52,781 nt of DNA, from the NCBI GenBank assembly GCA_025934835.1, contig JAICWL010000011.1:1-52781 (forward strand). The letters are read 5' to 3'. A model generated the notes under the pieces. It saw only the letters and a program-made list of their open reading frames with translations, did not search any database and was not told where the DNA came from. Below, in pieces: positions 42,801 through 49,503 of the stretch; positions within the stretch are counted from its first letter, which is position 1; the number at the start of each line of letters is the position of its first letter. The position numbers were made by a program, and so were the translations under genes. This stretch comes from Fimbriimonadaceae bacterium. GTDB lineage: Bacteria; Armatimonadota; Fimbriimonadia; Fimbriimonadales; Fimbriimonadaceae.

Positions 42801-42862
42801 GCTAGAGCAAAGCAGAACGACGCGGCCACGGCAAACGCCGCCATCCCTCGGAATGCAAGCAT
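39821..42862 (-). CDS. Exported multidomain glycosidase with chitobiase-like and PA14 modules
   Basis: 1013 residues from the ATG at 42862, where a signal peptide begins (AAFAVAASFCFALAQA). Residues ~25-290 are a beta-sandwich N-domain; ~300-700 form an (alpha/alpha)6-barrel-like catalytic region with HYFYPRDTSF, DDWGQSLWAIG and AGPYDNELINGHYTSHNLW; then a region with TWGPNAWKAK. From ~790 there is a chitobiase C-terminal-type segment (IHYTLDGSTPNAASPAYSGP), and the last ~140 residues are a PA14 domain (GIYTFWTGSDDGSKLWIGDRLV). Amylo-alpha-glucosidase or trehalase-like families use this barrel. Substrate unknown. TACTTT lies 8 bases before the ATG. Confidence 0.82.
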   Translation of the reverse strand: MLAFRGMAAFAVAASFCFALAQAPAPPGLAVEARGPFSWYLVPSDEVGFKDAPQAFQLTYDGALNSGFGELELAAGNVMQPVNQRIKTLFRGSLPIFEYGFERDSIRYSVETFAAPPGLNPREDLLGFIRIKLVNGGKKPAHAALAARWAPPGKFGRASMPCRPWYQAKFMNLGAYMAPGAVTLAKGAAERNGHVLYFYSGSPTTNPGTAGVRYDFDLKPGESRSVDLRMPFVPIRRELAEPLRDMSYDVTFRRVVSFWESLFAKAMSVDVSDPKVTDTMHASLAYDLIARDIEADGTHFTQTVNKFQYHYFYPRDTSFIAHSYDLLNLPSIARETVEKYLVRGPGGQVVGFLRRQPDDWGQSLWAIGAHFRATGDLDFAKEVHPAIAPHLDEFVQFTSKDPLGLWPVAGPYDNELINGHYTSHNLWALLGLREAENLCRAVGDEAGAARAKSLYDGFLKVFLARLAILADEADGYIPPGMDDPLAGNDWENASGGVYPFGVLPPDNPWVASTVNMEREYKYREGIMTWGPNAWKAKRAAIDGTPYDPNYLHDYDTFQVTETLLARGEQLKVVEDLYSTLVHTSSTHAGFETSIRPWGDRDPDGNMPPHGWFAARYNELVRNMLLREQGDELHLASALAPDWVAPGKTVTVQRGASTFGSIDYKLHCAADHGVLEISPTWRTPPSKIVFHVPWFLDVSAAKADGTPTAVSNGVIELAPTTKTLSMVWTWRAHPDLSYSKAVALWLHKAYEPGPFEDRDHLFQTPTRPALKTPQRLFVGSYDLELVSRSSVGQIHYTLDGSTPNAASPAYSGPVKITADTKVEAVEVWPDGRVSEPLVATLESARFIDPVSATGLAPGLRYSYFEGQFESMPTFGPMTPTRTGIAQTADLDAVQHRAERFAVQLLGYVQVPEDGIYTFWTGSDDGSKLWIGDRLVVDNDGPHAYQEASGEVPLKAGLHPIRIEFFDAGGANSLHVFWSGPGFPKKPVEASALLTASAQGASPAPVQPFGTMDDH

Positions 42863-42870
42863 ACATATGC

Positions 42871-42876
42871 AAAGTA
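42871..42876 (-). promoter_or_regulatory. -10-like hexamer TACTTT before the multidomain glycosidase
   Basis: On the minus strand TACTTT (TANNNT type) ends 8 bases before the ATG at 42862. It lies within the 37-base gap shared with the divergent DinB-like gene. Confidence 0.3.
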
Positions 42877-42886
42877 CCCCCAGAGC

Positions 42887-42892
42887 CATAAT
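42887..42892 (+). promoter_or_regulatory. -10-like hexamer CATAAT, leaderless register
   Basis: CATAAT ends 7 bases before the DinB-like gene ATG at 42900. No Shine-Dalgarno is present. Confidence 0.5.
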
Positions 42893-42899
42893 CCGGGAC

Positions 42900-43379
42900 A
42901 TGTCCGAGCACCGTGCGTTTTCGCTCGCTTGCGCCACGCTGCTTCGCGAGGCTTGCGAAGGGATCGAGCCCGGCAAGAGCGGCACGTGGTTCGTTCAAGG
43001 CAAGGAAGGGCTTTTCGACGCCCTCGATTCTGTCGACGCCGCGCAAGCGTCGAAACAGGCTTGCCCAGGATGTTCGAGCATCGCAGCTCACGCCAATCAT
43101 GTGCTTTACATGCTTCGCGGCGCGGCGACTGCCCTGGGTGGGCCCGCGCCCGAAGGAACCTGGGAATCGACTTGGAGCGTCCAGAGCGTAAATGAGCGCG
43201 AGTGGAACGAGATTCGCAGAGCAATCCGGGAGCAGGTCCGAGGGCTGCTGCCCTGGTACGAGTCCGGAGCGCCTTGGGGGGAAGATTCGGAGCTCACAAT
43301 CGGCGCTCTCGCGCTCCTGCCTCACCTTGCTTACCACCTCGGGGCGATCCGGCAGCTTCTGGGGGCGAGTGGCGGATGA
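42900..43379 (+). CDS. DinB-like four-helix protein
   Basis: 159 residues from the ATG at 42900. It appears all-helical with a conserved early His in AAHANHVLYML and a late His in LPHLAYHLGAIRQL, matching the DinB/YfiT-like four-helix bundle fold, where His residues bind a metal and bacillithiol-linked transferases belong. The thiol-transfer function is inference from the fold. It is divergent from the glycosidase, separated by just 37 bases. Confidence 0.7.
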   Translation: MSEHRAFSLACATLLREACEGIEPGKSGTWFVQGKEGLFDALDSVDAAQASKQACPGCSSIAAHANHVLYMLRGAATALGGPAPEGTWESTWSVQSVNEREWNEIRRAIREQVRGLLPWYESGAPWGEDSELTIGALALLPHLAYHLGAIRQLLGASGG

Positions 43380-43380
43380 T

Positions 43381-43518
43381 GGAGTTTTGGAATGTTGGAG
43401 TGCCGGAGCGGAACGGGTGGCGCCGAACGGTGACGAGTGTTGATCTCTATACCGCACACCGAACGGCCCGCACCTGGCACCCTGCACCTAGAACGCTACA
43501 CCGAGCAGCCAACACCGA
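43381..43518. repeat. Degenerate short tandem repeats (8-bp GGA and 7-bp CACC types)
   Basis: GGA recurs at 43381, 43389, 43397 and 43405, an 8-base period (TTTTGGAA, TGTTGGAG, TGCCGGAG). From 43456 to 43518 nine consecutive 7-base units fit the pattern ACACCGA, ACGGCCC, GCACCTG, GCACCCT, GCACCTA, GAACGCT, ACACCGA, GCAGCCA, ACACCGA. No gene lies here; the 224 bases from 43380 to 43603 are otherwise plain. Confidence 0.6.
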
Positions 43519-43603
43519 AAGGTGAAGCGTGGCGGGCCGGGCGGTATCATCTCTTCCGGAGGGCAAACGGCCATGGGCGCCGTGCCAGAGCGGTGTCGGG
43601 GCT

Positions 43604-43951
43604 GTGAGTAGGCGGACGGTTCGAGGAAATCGGGATGCGGTGGGCTCCGGCTTGGGGCTTATCGTGTTCCTCGGCGGCATCGCGCTCCTGCTGCTCACAT
43701 TCAAGCTGGCTTACGACATGTTCGCCGTGCCTGCCAGGGACGTTCTCAAGCTTCAGGCCGACAAGACCCTCGACATCGCAGGCACCGGGAGCTCCCTGAC
43801 GAATCTGATTTTCCGGGTGCTTCTCCTGTTCGTCATGGCGCTCGTATCTTCATTCATAGCAAATCGCGGGGTGACGATGTATGCGGCCTCTGGCCCGCAC
43901 GACGTGGCCGTGACAGAGGAAACCCCGGCCGACACGAGCGCGGCTACTTAG
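43604..43951 (+). CDS. Small two-helix membrane protein
   Basis: 115 residues if started at the GTG at 43604; the GTG at 43640, with AGGA 11 bases upstream, would give 103. Two transmembrane segments are clear: LGLIVFLGGIALLLLTFKLAY and LIFRVLLLFVMALVSSFIA. Between them a polar stretch contains ARDVLKLQADKTLDI. The C-terminus is acidic and Thr/Ala-rich. Family unknown. The 3' end overlaps the convergent propeller gene by 8 bases. Confidence 0.65.
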   Translation: MSRRTVRGNRDAVGSGLGLIVFLGGIALLLLTFKLAYDMFAVPARDVLKLQADKTLDIAGTGSSLTNLIFRVLLLFVMALVSSFIANRGVTMYAASGPHDVAVTEETPADTSAAT

Positions 43952-45251
43952 GTGTCTGCGGCGAGAAGGTGGGGTTGCCGTAATCTCCCGAGCTCTTCGA
44001 GATGTCCTTGATGTCCGAGCCGTCCTTGTTCATCGAGTAAAGCGAGCGCTTGCCCCGCTTGTCGCGATGGACTAGCACAATGCGGGTCCCGGTCGGATCC
44101 CAGGCAGGCTCGTAAACCTCTCCGGGAGCGATATTCGCGGCCGAATGCAGCCCAGCCGGTTGATTCGGCATGGTGACCAGGGCCTTCGGAGTGAACCCTC
44201 CGCCGGTCGGATCGAAAGTGCCGGCAACTAATAGAAGCGTCGACCCATCCGGGCTGATCGCGGGCGAGCCGAATGCCTGTCTGTCGTCCTTCGAAGCTCC
44301 GATGATCTGAATTCCCTTCTGCTGCTGCGTTGGATCGAAGTCGGCGACCATATGCCGGAACGGCGTCGTGATTCGGTTCCCCTTACGGAACTCCGGTGGA
44401 ATCGACTGTGGGTCCGGCCATGCGAAGCCCTGCAATGCGTACACGATATCACCCGTCTTCGGATTCACCGCGAAGTCGATATGATCGCCAACTGCGGCCA
44501 ACATCGGCGACTTGTAGTGGTCGCCATCGGGCGTCATGTCCTGAATGACGAGCGCCTCGCCACTGTCTCGCTCCATGATCGCGGCGATATATTTCTTGCC
44601 TTTGCACCACCGAGCAATGCGGAAGCTGTTTCCGAGATTCTTGTAAGCCGCCCCGAATTGTCCCTCTACGCCTTCCTCGCCCTCGTCACCGTTCCCTGAA
44701 GATTGCGTGATCTCCTTGCTGACCGGGGGCAGCATCTGCGGCGCGGTCTTCTTGTCGGTATCAAAGGCAAAGATCACGCCTCCGGTGGTCAGGAGGGCCT
44801 CGGCGTTCGCGTCAGGGGAGCCGACCGTGGGAAACGTGGGGTTGTGCCTTGCGCGAGTGCCGCCGGGCATCGGTTCGGCCGAATCCTTCGTGGGGTCCCA
44901 GCGGAACAGGTTGTAGTTGTGGTGCTCACGGTCCGACGTGAAGAAAAGCTTGTTGCCGTCCGGCTCCCAAGTCGGATACTCGTCGCGGGCGCCATCCACC
45001 CACCCCTGGTCTTCGACTTTGGAGCCGTCGGGCTTGAACACGACTACTCTCTGCCCATGGTCCAAAAACTCGACTGCCGCGATCATGCCCGCCGTATCGG
45101 CTGTTTCGATGCGCCCATAGTCGCCGTGCAGGCTCTGCCAGTACCGAAACCCGATAAACAGCGCCGCCAGCACGAGAGCCAAGACGGCGGTGCGAACGAG
45201 CAGCTTGTGAACGACCTTGGGCTGATGCGACGAAGGATTGGTGGTTGCCAT
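43944..45251 (-). CDS. Membrane-anchored TolB-like beta-propeller protein
   Basis: 435 residues. A transmembrane anchor near residues 20-40 (VRTAVLALVLAALFIGFRYW) is followed by repeated propeller blades of the TolB/WD40-like kind: PTWEPDGNKLFFTSDREHHNYNLFRWD, PAISPDGSTLLLVAG and PAWDPTGTRIVLVHRDKRGKRSLYSMN. These 'S-P-D-G-x-x-L/I' turns are diagnostic. It likely binds a protein or ligand at the cell surface. No Tol or Pal gene is nearby. CAGAAT lies 4 bases before the ATG. Confidence 0.82.
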   Translation of the reverse strand: MATTNPSSHQPKVVHKLLVRTAVLALVLAALFIGFRYWQSLHGDYGRIETADTAGMIAAVEFLDHGQRVVVFKPDGSKVEDQGWVDGARDEYPTWEPDGNKLFFTSDREHHNYNLFRWDPTKDSAEPMPGGTRARHNPTFPTVGSPDANAEALLTTGGVIFAFDTDKKTAPQMLPPVSKEITQSSGNGDEGEEGVEGQFGAAYKNLGNSFRIARWCKGKKYIAAIMERDSGEALVIQDMTPDGDHYKSPMLAAVGDHIDFAVNPKTGDIVYALQGFAWPDPQSIPPEFRKGNRITTPFRHMVADFDPTQQQKGIQIIGASKDDRQAFGSPAISPDGSTLLLVAGTFDPTGGGFTPKALVTMPNQPAGLHSAANIAPGEVYEPAWDPTGTRIVLVHRDKRGKRSLYSMNKDGSDIKDISKSSGDYGNPTFSPQTPK

Positions 45252-45262
45252 CGTGATTCTGT

Positions 45263-46174
45263 TCAGGCTAAACGCGCGCCAGGGACGAGACGTGCCCCAT
45301 TCGCGAAGTCCTTCCCGGTCATCCTCTTTTTACCTTCCGGCTGAACTTCGAGCAGTTCCAGCGACCCGGCTCCGAAAGCGACGACCAGACCGGGCTTGGC
45401 GGCGATAACCGTTCCCGGCTCGCCCGACTCGCTTCGAAGCCGTGCGGACGATATGCGGAGCTGCCCGAGATCGGTCCGCAAAAACGCGCCGGGCGAGGGC
45501 GTGAAAGCCCGGAAGCGATCGTACTCGCTCTTGGCTTCACCCAGCACCTGGAGCTCTCCCTCCGCCTTCTGGAGCTTGGGCGCGAGCGTGGCCTCGGCAT
45601 CGTCCTGCCCGCGGCGCGGGTAATCACCGGCTGCGATGCGCGGAGCCCAGCGCACCGCGAGATCGCGCGCCACGAGTGCCAAACGATCCTGAAGCTCGCC
45701 GTAGGTGTCGTCGGGCCCGATGGGGATCCGCGAAACGTCGATCATATCGCCCGTATCCATCCCCTTGTCCATTTGCATGAGCGTGACGCCCGTTTCCTTC
45801 TGGCCGTCCATGATGCACCGCTGAATCGGCGCCGCGCCGCGGTATTTCGGGAGGATCGAGCCGTGGAGATTGATGCCGCCCCTCGGAGCGGAGTCCAACA
45901 CCGCCTGAGAGAGAATCTGGCCATAGCTGGCGACAAACAAGAAATCCGCTCCCGTTGCCCGCAGAGCCTCCACGAACTCGGGACTCCTGGCTTTTTCCGG
46001 GCTCGCGCACGGCAGGCCCAACTCTTCCGCCGCAAGGCGCACGGGCGAAGCAGCAAGCCGAAGCCCCCTGCCGGACGGCCGGTCCGGCTGCGTGACAACC
46101 AGGCAGACCGAGCCTGCCAGCGCGCGCAGCGTGGGAATACCGAAAACCCCGGTTCCGAAGAAAGCGATCTTCAT
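45263..46174 (-). CDS. fmt: Methionyl-tRNA formyltransferase
   Basis: 303 residues. FFGTGVFGIPTL begins the Rossmann-like formyltransferase domain; the catalytic block NLHGSILPKYRGAAPIQ contains the Asn/His pair, and GVTLMQMDKGMDTGD follows with the conserved Asp. The C-terminal tRNA-binding domain closes the protein. It formylates initiator Met-tRNA. Its stop-start distance to def is 10 bases, forming the usual def-fmt pair. Confidence 0.96.
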   Translation of the reverse strand: MKIAFFGTGVFGIPTLRALAGSVCLVVTQPDRPSGRGLRLAASPVRLAAEELGLPCASPEKARSPEFVEALRATGADFLFVASYGQILSQAVLDSAPRGGINLHGSILPKYRGAAPIQRCIMDGQKETGVTLMQMDKGMDTGDMIDVSRIPIGPDDTYGELQDRLALVARDLAVRWAPRIAAGDYPRRGQDDAEATLAPKLQKAEGELQVLGEAKSEYDRFRAFTPSPGAFLRTDLGQLRISSARLRSESGEPGTVIAAKPGLVVAFGAGSLELLEVQPEGKKRMTGKDFANGARLVPGARLA

Positions 46175-46184
46175 AGGGCCGGCT

Positions 46185-46721
46185 CTACTCCTCGTCGACT
46201 GTCGCGTTATCGGGGTCCATCCAGTGAAGCGTGGCCGGGTCGACCGTATCGATAAACAAGATGCCGTCCAAGTGATCGATCTCGTGCTGCACCACGCGCG
46301 CGGGCATTCCCTCCAGCTCGTAAACCAGCTCTCTTCCTTTGCGGTCTTGCGCCTCGACCTCGACCACGAGCGCTCGCTTCACGTTGCCATAGAGGCCCGG
46401 GATGCTGAGGCAGCCTTCCTGACCGATCTGCTCTCCGGCGGCGCGAACGATGCGGGGATTGATGAGCGCGGTGGGCCGCATCCCCTCCGGCGCTACCACG
46501 ATAACTCGATGCAACATGCCAATCTGCGGAGCGGCTAAACCCACGCCATTCGCGCGCTTCATGATGCGCAGCATGTCGTCGATGAGCAGGATCGTCTTCT
46601 TGGAGATCTTGACGATAGGCTGGGCCCTCTGCCTCAGAACCGGCGCTGGAATTTTGTAAATGGGCCGGTCGGGAGTTCGAACATACAGCGGTTTGAACTC
46701 TTCCGGAACCACGATCTCCAT
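46185..46721 (-). CDS. def: Peptide deformylase
   Basis: 178 residues from the ATG at 46721, preferred over a far-upstream ATG because it follows a CATAAT hexamer at 7 bases and matches family length. All three motifs are intact: GVGLAAPQIG, EGCLSIPG (Cys104) and HEIDHLDG (His146, Glu147, His150), which bind Fe/Zn and remove the formyl group from new proteins. It is upstream of fmt in the same operon. Confidence 0.96.
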   Translation of the reverse strand: MEIVVPEEFKPLYVRTPDRPIYKIPAPVLRQRAQPIVKISKKTILLIDDMLRIMKRANGVGLAAPQIGMLHRVIVVAPEGMRPTALINPRIVRAAGEQIGQEGCLSIPGLYGNVKRALVVEVEAQDRKGRELVYELEGMPARVVQHEIDHLDGILFIDTVDPATLHWMDPDNATVDEE

Positions 46722-46728
46722 AGATGAG

Positions 46729-46734
46729 ATTATG
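46729..46734 (-). promoter_or_regulatory. -10-like hexamer CATAAT, leaderless register
   Basis: On the minus strand CATAAT ends 7 bases before the def ATG at 46721. No Shine-Dalgarno is present. Confidence 0.5.
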
Positions 46735-46749
46735 TCGCGTAGCACAGGA

Positions 46750-47568
46750 TCATCCCTTAAGGGCGCCCGCCAACATTGTTTCATGGATCTTCTCGCGGAA
46801 AATCCAATACACGATAAGCACGGGAACCATCACGATGACGAGCGCGGCGAACAGGGCGCCCCAGTCGCTTTGGTAATGCTCCACCATAACGAGGTTCGCG
46901 ATCCCCAGAGGCAGCGTGCGGTTCTCGTCGCTCGAAATCAGAACAAGCGCAAGCGAATACTCGTTCCAAAGGCCTATGGCGTTGAAGATCCCCACGACGA
47001 TGAGGCCGGGCTTGGCGAGCGGCAGCATCACTCGCCAAAACGCCAGCGAGTGGCCGCAGCCGTCCATCATAGCCGCCTCGTCGAGCTCGCGAGGCAACGT
47101 TTGAAAGAACGCCGTCATGACGAACACCGTGAACGGCAGAGAGTAAGCCACGTATACGGCCGTCAGCCCGATCTTGGTGTCCAGCAGGTTCAAGCGCTGC
47201 ATGAGGAAGAACAGCGGCACGATGGCTAGGAACTGCGGCACCATGAGCCCACCCAAGAACGTGCCGAACAGCAGCTTGGAGCCCGGAAACGGATACCTCG
47301 CGAAGATGTAAGCCGCCATCGCGCCGATGGGCAGCAACACGACGAGCGTAGCGACCGTGATCAGCAGGCTGTTCAGGAAGTAGTGCGCGATGCCCGCCTT
47401 TTGCCACGCGTGCGCGTAATTCTCGAAGTGCGGCGTACCCGGCAGCCCCCACGGCGTCGAGAAGATCTCCGGGCCCGATTTAAGCGAGGTCAGCACCATC
47501 CACGCGAGGGGCAGCACGACCGATAGCGCAAAGAGCGCCAGGGCCAAGCCGACGAGCGCCTTCTTCAA
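46750..47568 (-). CDS. ABC sugar transporter permease (MalG/CUT1 type)
   Basis: 272 residues with six hydrophobic segments. The EAA loop is ELDEAAMMDGCGHSLAFWRVMLPLAKPG, the contact site for the ATPase. PLAWMVLTSLKSGPEIF at the N-terminus and WNEYSLALVLISSDENRTLPLGI near the C-terminus are typical of MalG-type permeases. The ATG at 47568 overlaps the MalF-type gene's stop by 4 bases. Confidence 0.95.
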   Translation of the reverse strand: MKKALVGLALALFALSVVLPLAWMVLTSLKSGPEIFSTPWGLPGTPHFENYAHAWQKAGIAHYFLNSLLITVATLVVLLPIGAMAAYIFARYPFPGSKLLFGTFLGGLMVPQFLAIVPLFFLMQRLNLLDTKIGLTAVYVAYSLPFTVFVMTAFFQTLPRELDEAAMMDGCGHSLAFWRVMLPLAKPGLIVVGIFNAIGLWNEYSLALVLISSDENRTLPLGIANLVMVEHYQSDWGALFAALVIVMVPVLIVYWIFREKIHETMLAGALKG

Positions 47569-48485
47569 ACCGCCACGCCCGTCGGATCCTTGCGGTAAAG
47601 GCGCATCACCAATCCACTGAGCGCCATAACGACGATGAAATTCGCGACTGCCAGCGCAGTGGCAAAGCCAAACTTGCTGTCCACGAAGGCTCGCTCGTAT
47701 AGATACGTCAGCATCACCTCGGTCTTACGGTCCGGCCCTCCCTGCGTCATAAGGAACACCAGCGCGAAGATATTCACTGCGTGGATGACGATGTACACCA
47801 CGGACACGCGCATGACCGCCCAAAGCTGCGGCAAAGTGATCTCGCGAAAGCGCTGGAAGCCCTTGGCGCCATCGAGGGTGGCCGCCTCTTGAACCTCGCT
47901 CGGAATGCCGCGGATCCCCGCGCTGAGAACCATGATATAGAAGCCGACTCCGTACCAAACGTAAGCGATCGCCACAGCCGGCAGGGCGGTGGAAGCCGTT
48001 GCCGCGATACCTTCCGAGGCGAGCTTTCCCAAGCCGACAAGCTTGAGCACCGGAGTCAGCAAACCAAATGACGGGTTGTAGATGAACTGCCACAGCACCG
48101 CGACCACGACGAGCGAGATCATTTGCGGAAACAGGTACACGCTCCGCATCCCTTTGGAGATGCGTCCCTCACCTTGAAGCGCGTGCGCCACCAGCATGCC
48201 CACTCCCAGGAAGAGCGCTCCCGCGCCGACGAGGATGAGAAGGTTGTGCTCCAGGGATAGCCAGAAGACGTTGTCCGTGAAAAGGTCCTTGAAGTTTTGC
48301 AGGCCGACGAAGTTTTTCTGGTCCGAAATTCCCCGCCACTCGTACATCGAGAACTGGAACGCCTGAATCACCGGGAGCACGACGAACAGTCCGTAAAGGG
48401 CTACGGCCGGCGCCAGAAACGAGGCGATGAACAGCGCCCGCCCGCGGTTCCGGGATGATTGCGGTCGGATTCGGTTCTGAGCCAT
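47565..48485 (-). CDS. ABC sugar transporter permease (MalF/CUT1 type)
   Basis: 306 residues. Six hydrophobic segments, with an N-terminal ASFLAPAVALYGLFVVLPVIQAFQFSMYEW and the EAA loop EVQEAATLDGAKGFQRFREITLPQLW. The pair with the next gene forms the channel of a CUT1 importer. No binding protein or MalK-type ATPase gene is adjacent. The upstream GH26 gene suggests that the substrate is a manno-oligosaccharide; this is inferred from context. Confidence 0.95.
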   Translation of the reverse strand: MAQNRIRPQSSRNRGRALFIASFLAPAVALYGLFVVLPVIQAFQFSMYEWRGISDQKNFVGLQNFKDLFTDNVFWLSLEHNLLILVGAGALFLGVGMLVAHALQGEGRISKGMRSVYLFPQMISLVVVAVLWQFIYNPSFGLLTPVLKLVGLGKLASEGIAATASTALPAVAIAYVWYGVGFYIMVLSAGIRGIPSEVQEAATLDGAKGFQRFREITLPQLWAVMRVSVVYIVIHAVNIFALVFLMTQGGPDRKTEVMLTYLYERAFVDSKFGFATALAVANFIVVMALSGLVMRLYRKDPTGVAV

Positions 48486-48521
48486 CTTCGCCGATCCATT
48501 TTAACCAGACGGTGGCAAAAC

Positions 48522-49439
48522 CTACCGGACCCGAGGATCGCCGTAGGCTCGCTTTATCGCCGCATCGTCATTCGATCGGAATACAAGGTCGTCCCAGCAC
48601 ATGAACCAACTCCAGGGCTGCGCGCGCAGCTCCCTCGGCGTGGGGAGCAAGCCCATCTCGGAGAGGGCGAGCGGCTTGCCGGCCGCGAGGGCATCCATGC
48701 GGTCGAACCATTCTTGCGGGTAGACCTCGGGCCGCCCCTCAAGCGGGTAGATGTCGGCGCCAAGGATGTCCACCTTTTGCAGGCCCGGATAGTACGCCTC
48801 CACGCCCGGCCAGGGCCGGTCGGTGGTCCAGGCCCACAGGAGGTTGTGCAGCCCGTGGTGGCGGACGAATCGATCGTAAATCATGTCCCACAGCGCCAGA
48901 AACCGCGCCGGCTTGCCGCCCCACCAAAACCAGTCGCCGTTCATCTCGTGATACGGGCGGAATATGATCGGGATGTTTGTGCTTTGCAGCGATTGAAGAG
49001 CCTCCGCGAGGCGGTCGACATGCTCCTCCCAGACCGTATGGAGCGGCGCTCCCGGCTCGAGAATTTCGTCCCAATCCTTGTCGGTGATCTTGCAGATAAC
49101 ACCGCCTTGGAAGTCGCAAGGCTCGCCCACTGTTGGGCTTGCCTGATGGTACGTCAGCACGATGATGCGACTCGCGGCGTGGTTTTCCTCAATCTGCTCG
49201 ATGAGCTCCGGCCGATACTTGACGTTGTCGGTGTCGTGCCGCTCGTCGGAAAACCCCCATTCGCCTCCCCAGATCGTGGGGTACCGGCCCGTGAGCCTCT
49301 CGATGCGCTCCGACGGCTCGGACATATGCCACATCTGGTTGTGCTGGCCGGAAAGTGTGACTTTGCCTTGAAGCTCGTAGAGCCGGGAAAGGAGGTCAAG
49401 GGCCTCGGGCGAGGCGAGAGGGTCGACTGGATCGTTCAC
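48522..49439 (-). CDS. GH26 beta-mannanase-like hydrolase, no signal peptide
   Basis: 305 residues from the GTG at 49439, the only start after an in-frame stop near 49507. The GH26 barrel shows SGQHNQMWH, TIWGGEWGFSD, the acid/base block IIFRPYHEMNGDWFWWG (Glu165) and the nucleophile block PLALSEMG (Glu261). Family members cut beta-1,4-mannans. The absence of a signal peptide and the co-directional ABC permease genes suggest that short mannan oligomers are imported then cleaved inside the cell, but a truncated N-terminus cannot be ruled out. Confidence 0.85.
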   Translation of the reverse strand: MNDPVDPLASPEALDLLSRLYELQGKVTLSGQHNQMWHMSEPSERIERLTGRYPTIWGGEWGFSDERHDTDNVKYRPELIEQIEENHAASRIIVLTYHQASPTVGEPCDFQGGVICKITDKDWDEILEPGAPLHTVWEEHVDRLAEALQSLQSTNIPIIFRPYHEMNGDWFWWGGKPARFLALWDMIYDRFVRHHGLHNLLWAWTTDRPWPGVEAYYPGLQKVDILGADIYPLEGRPEVYPQEWFDRMDALAAGKPLALSEMGLLPTPRELRAQPWSWFMCWDDLVFRSNDDAAIKRAYGDPRVR

Positions 49440-49503
49440 GCTTTCCAGTAGACCCGGCTCGCTGAACCACCGAGAGCTGCGGACGCGCCGGAGCCGAGGG
49501 CCG

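Noticed and set aside
43470-43518. CRISPR array
   Set aside because: Seven-base degenerate units without spacers do not form repeats and spacers of a CRISPR locus, and no cas gene is present.
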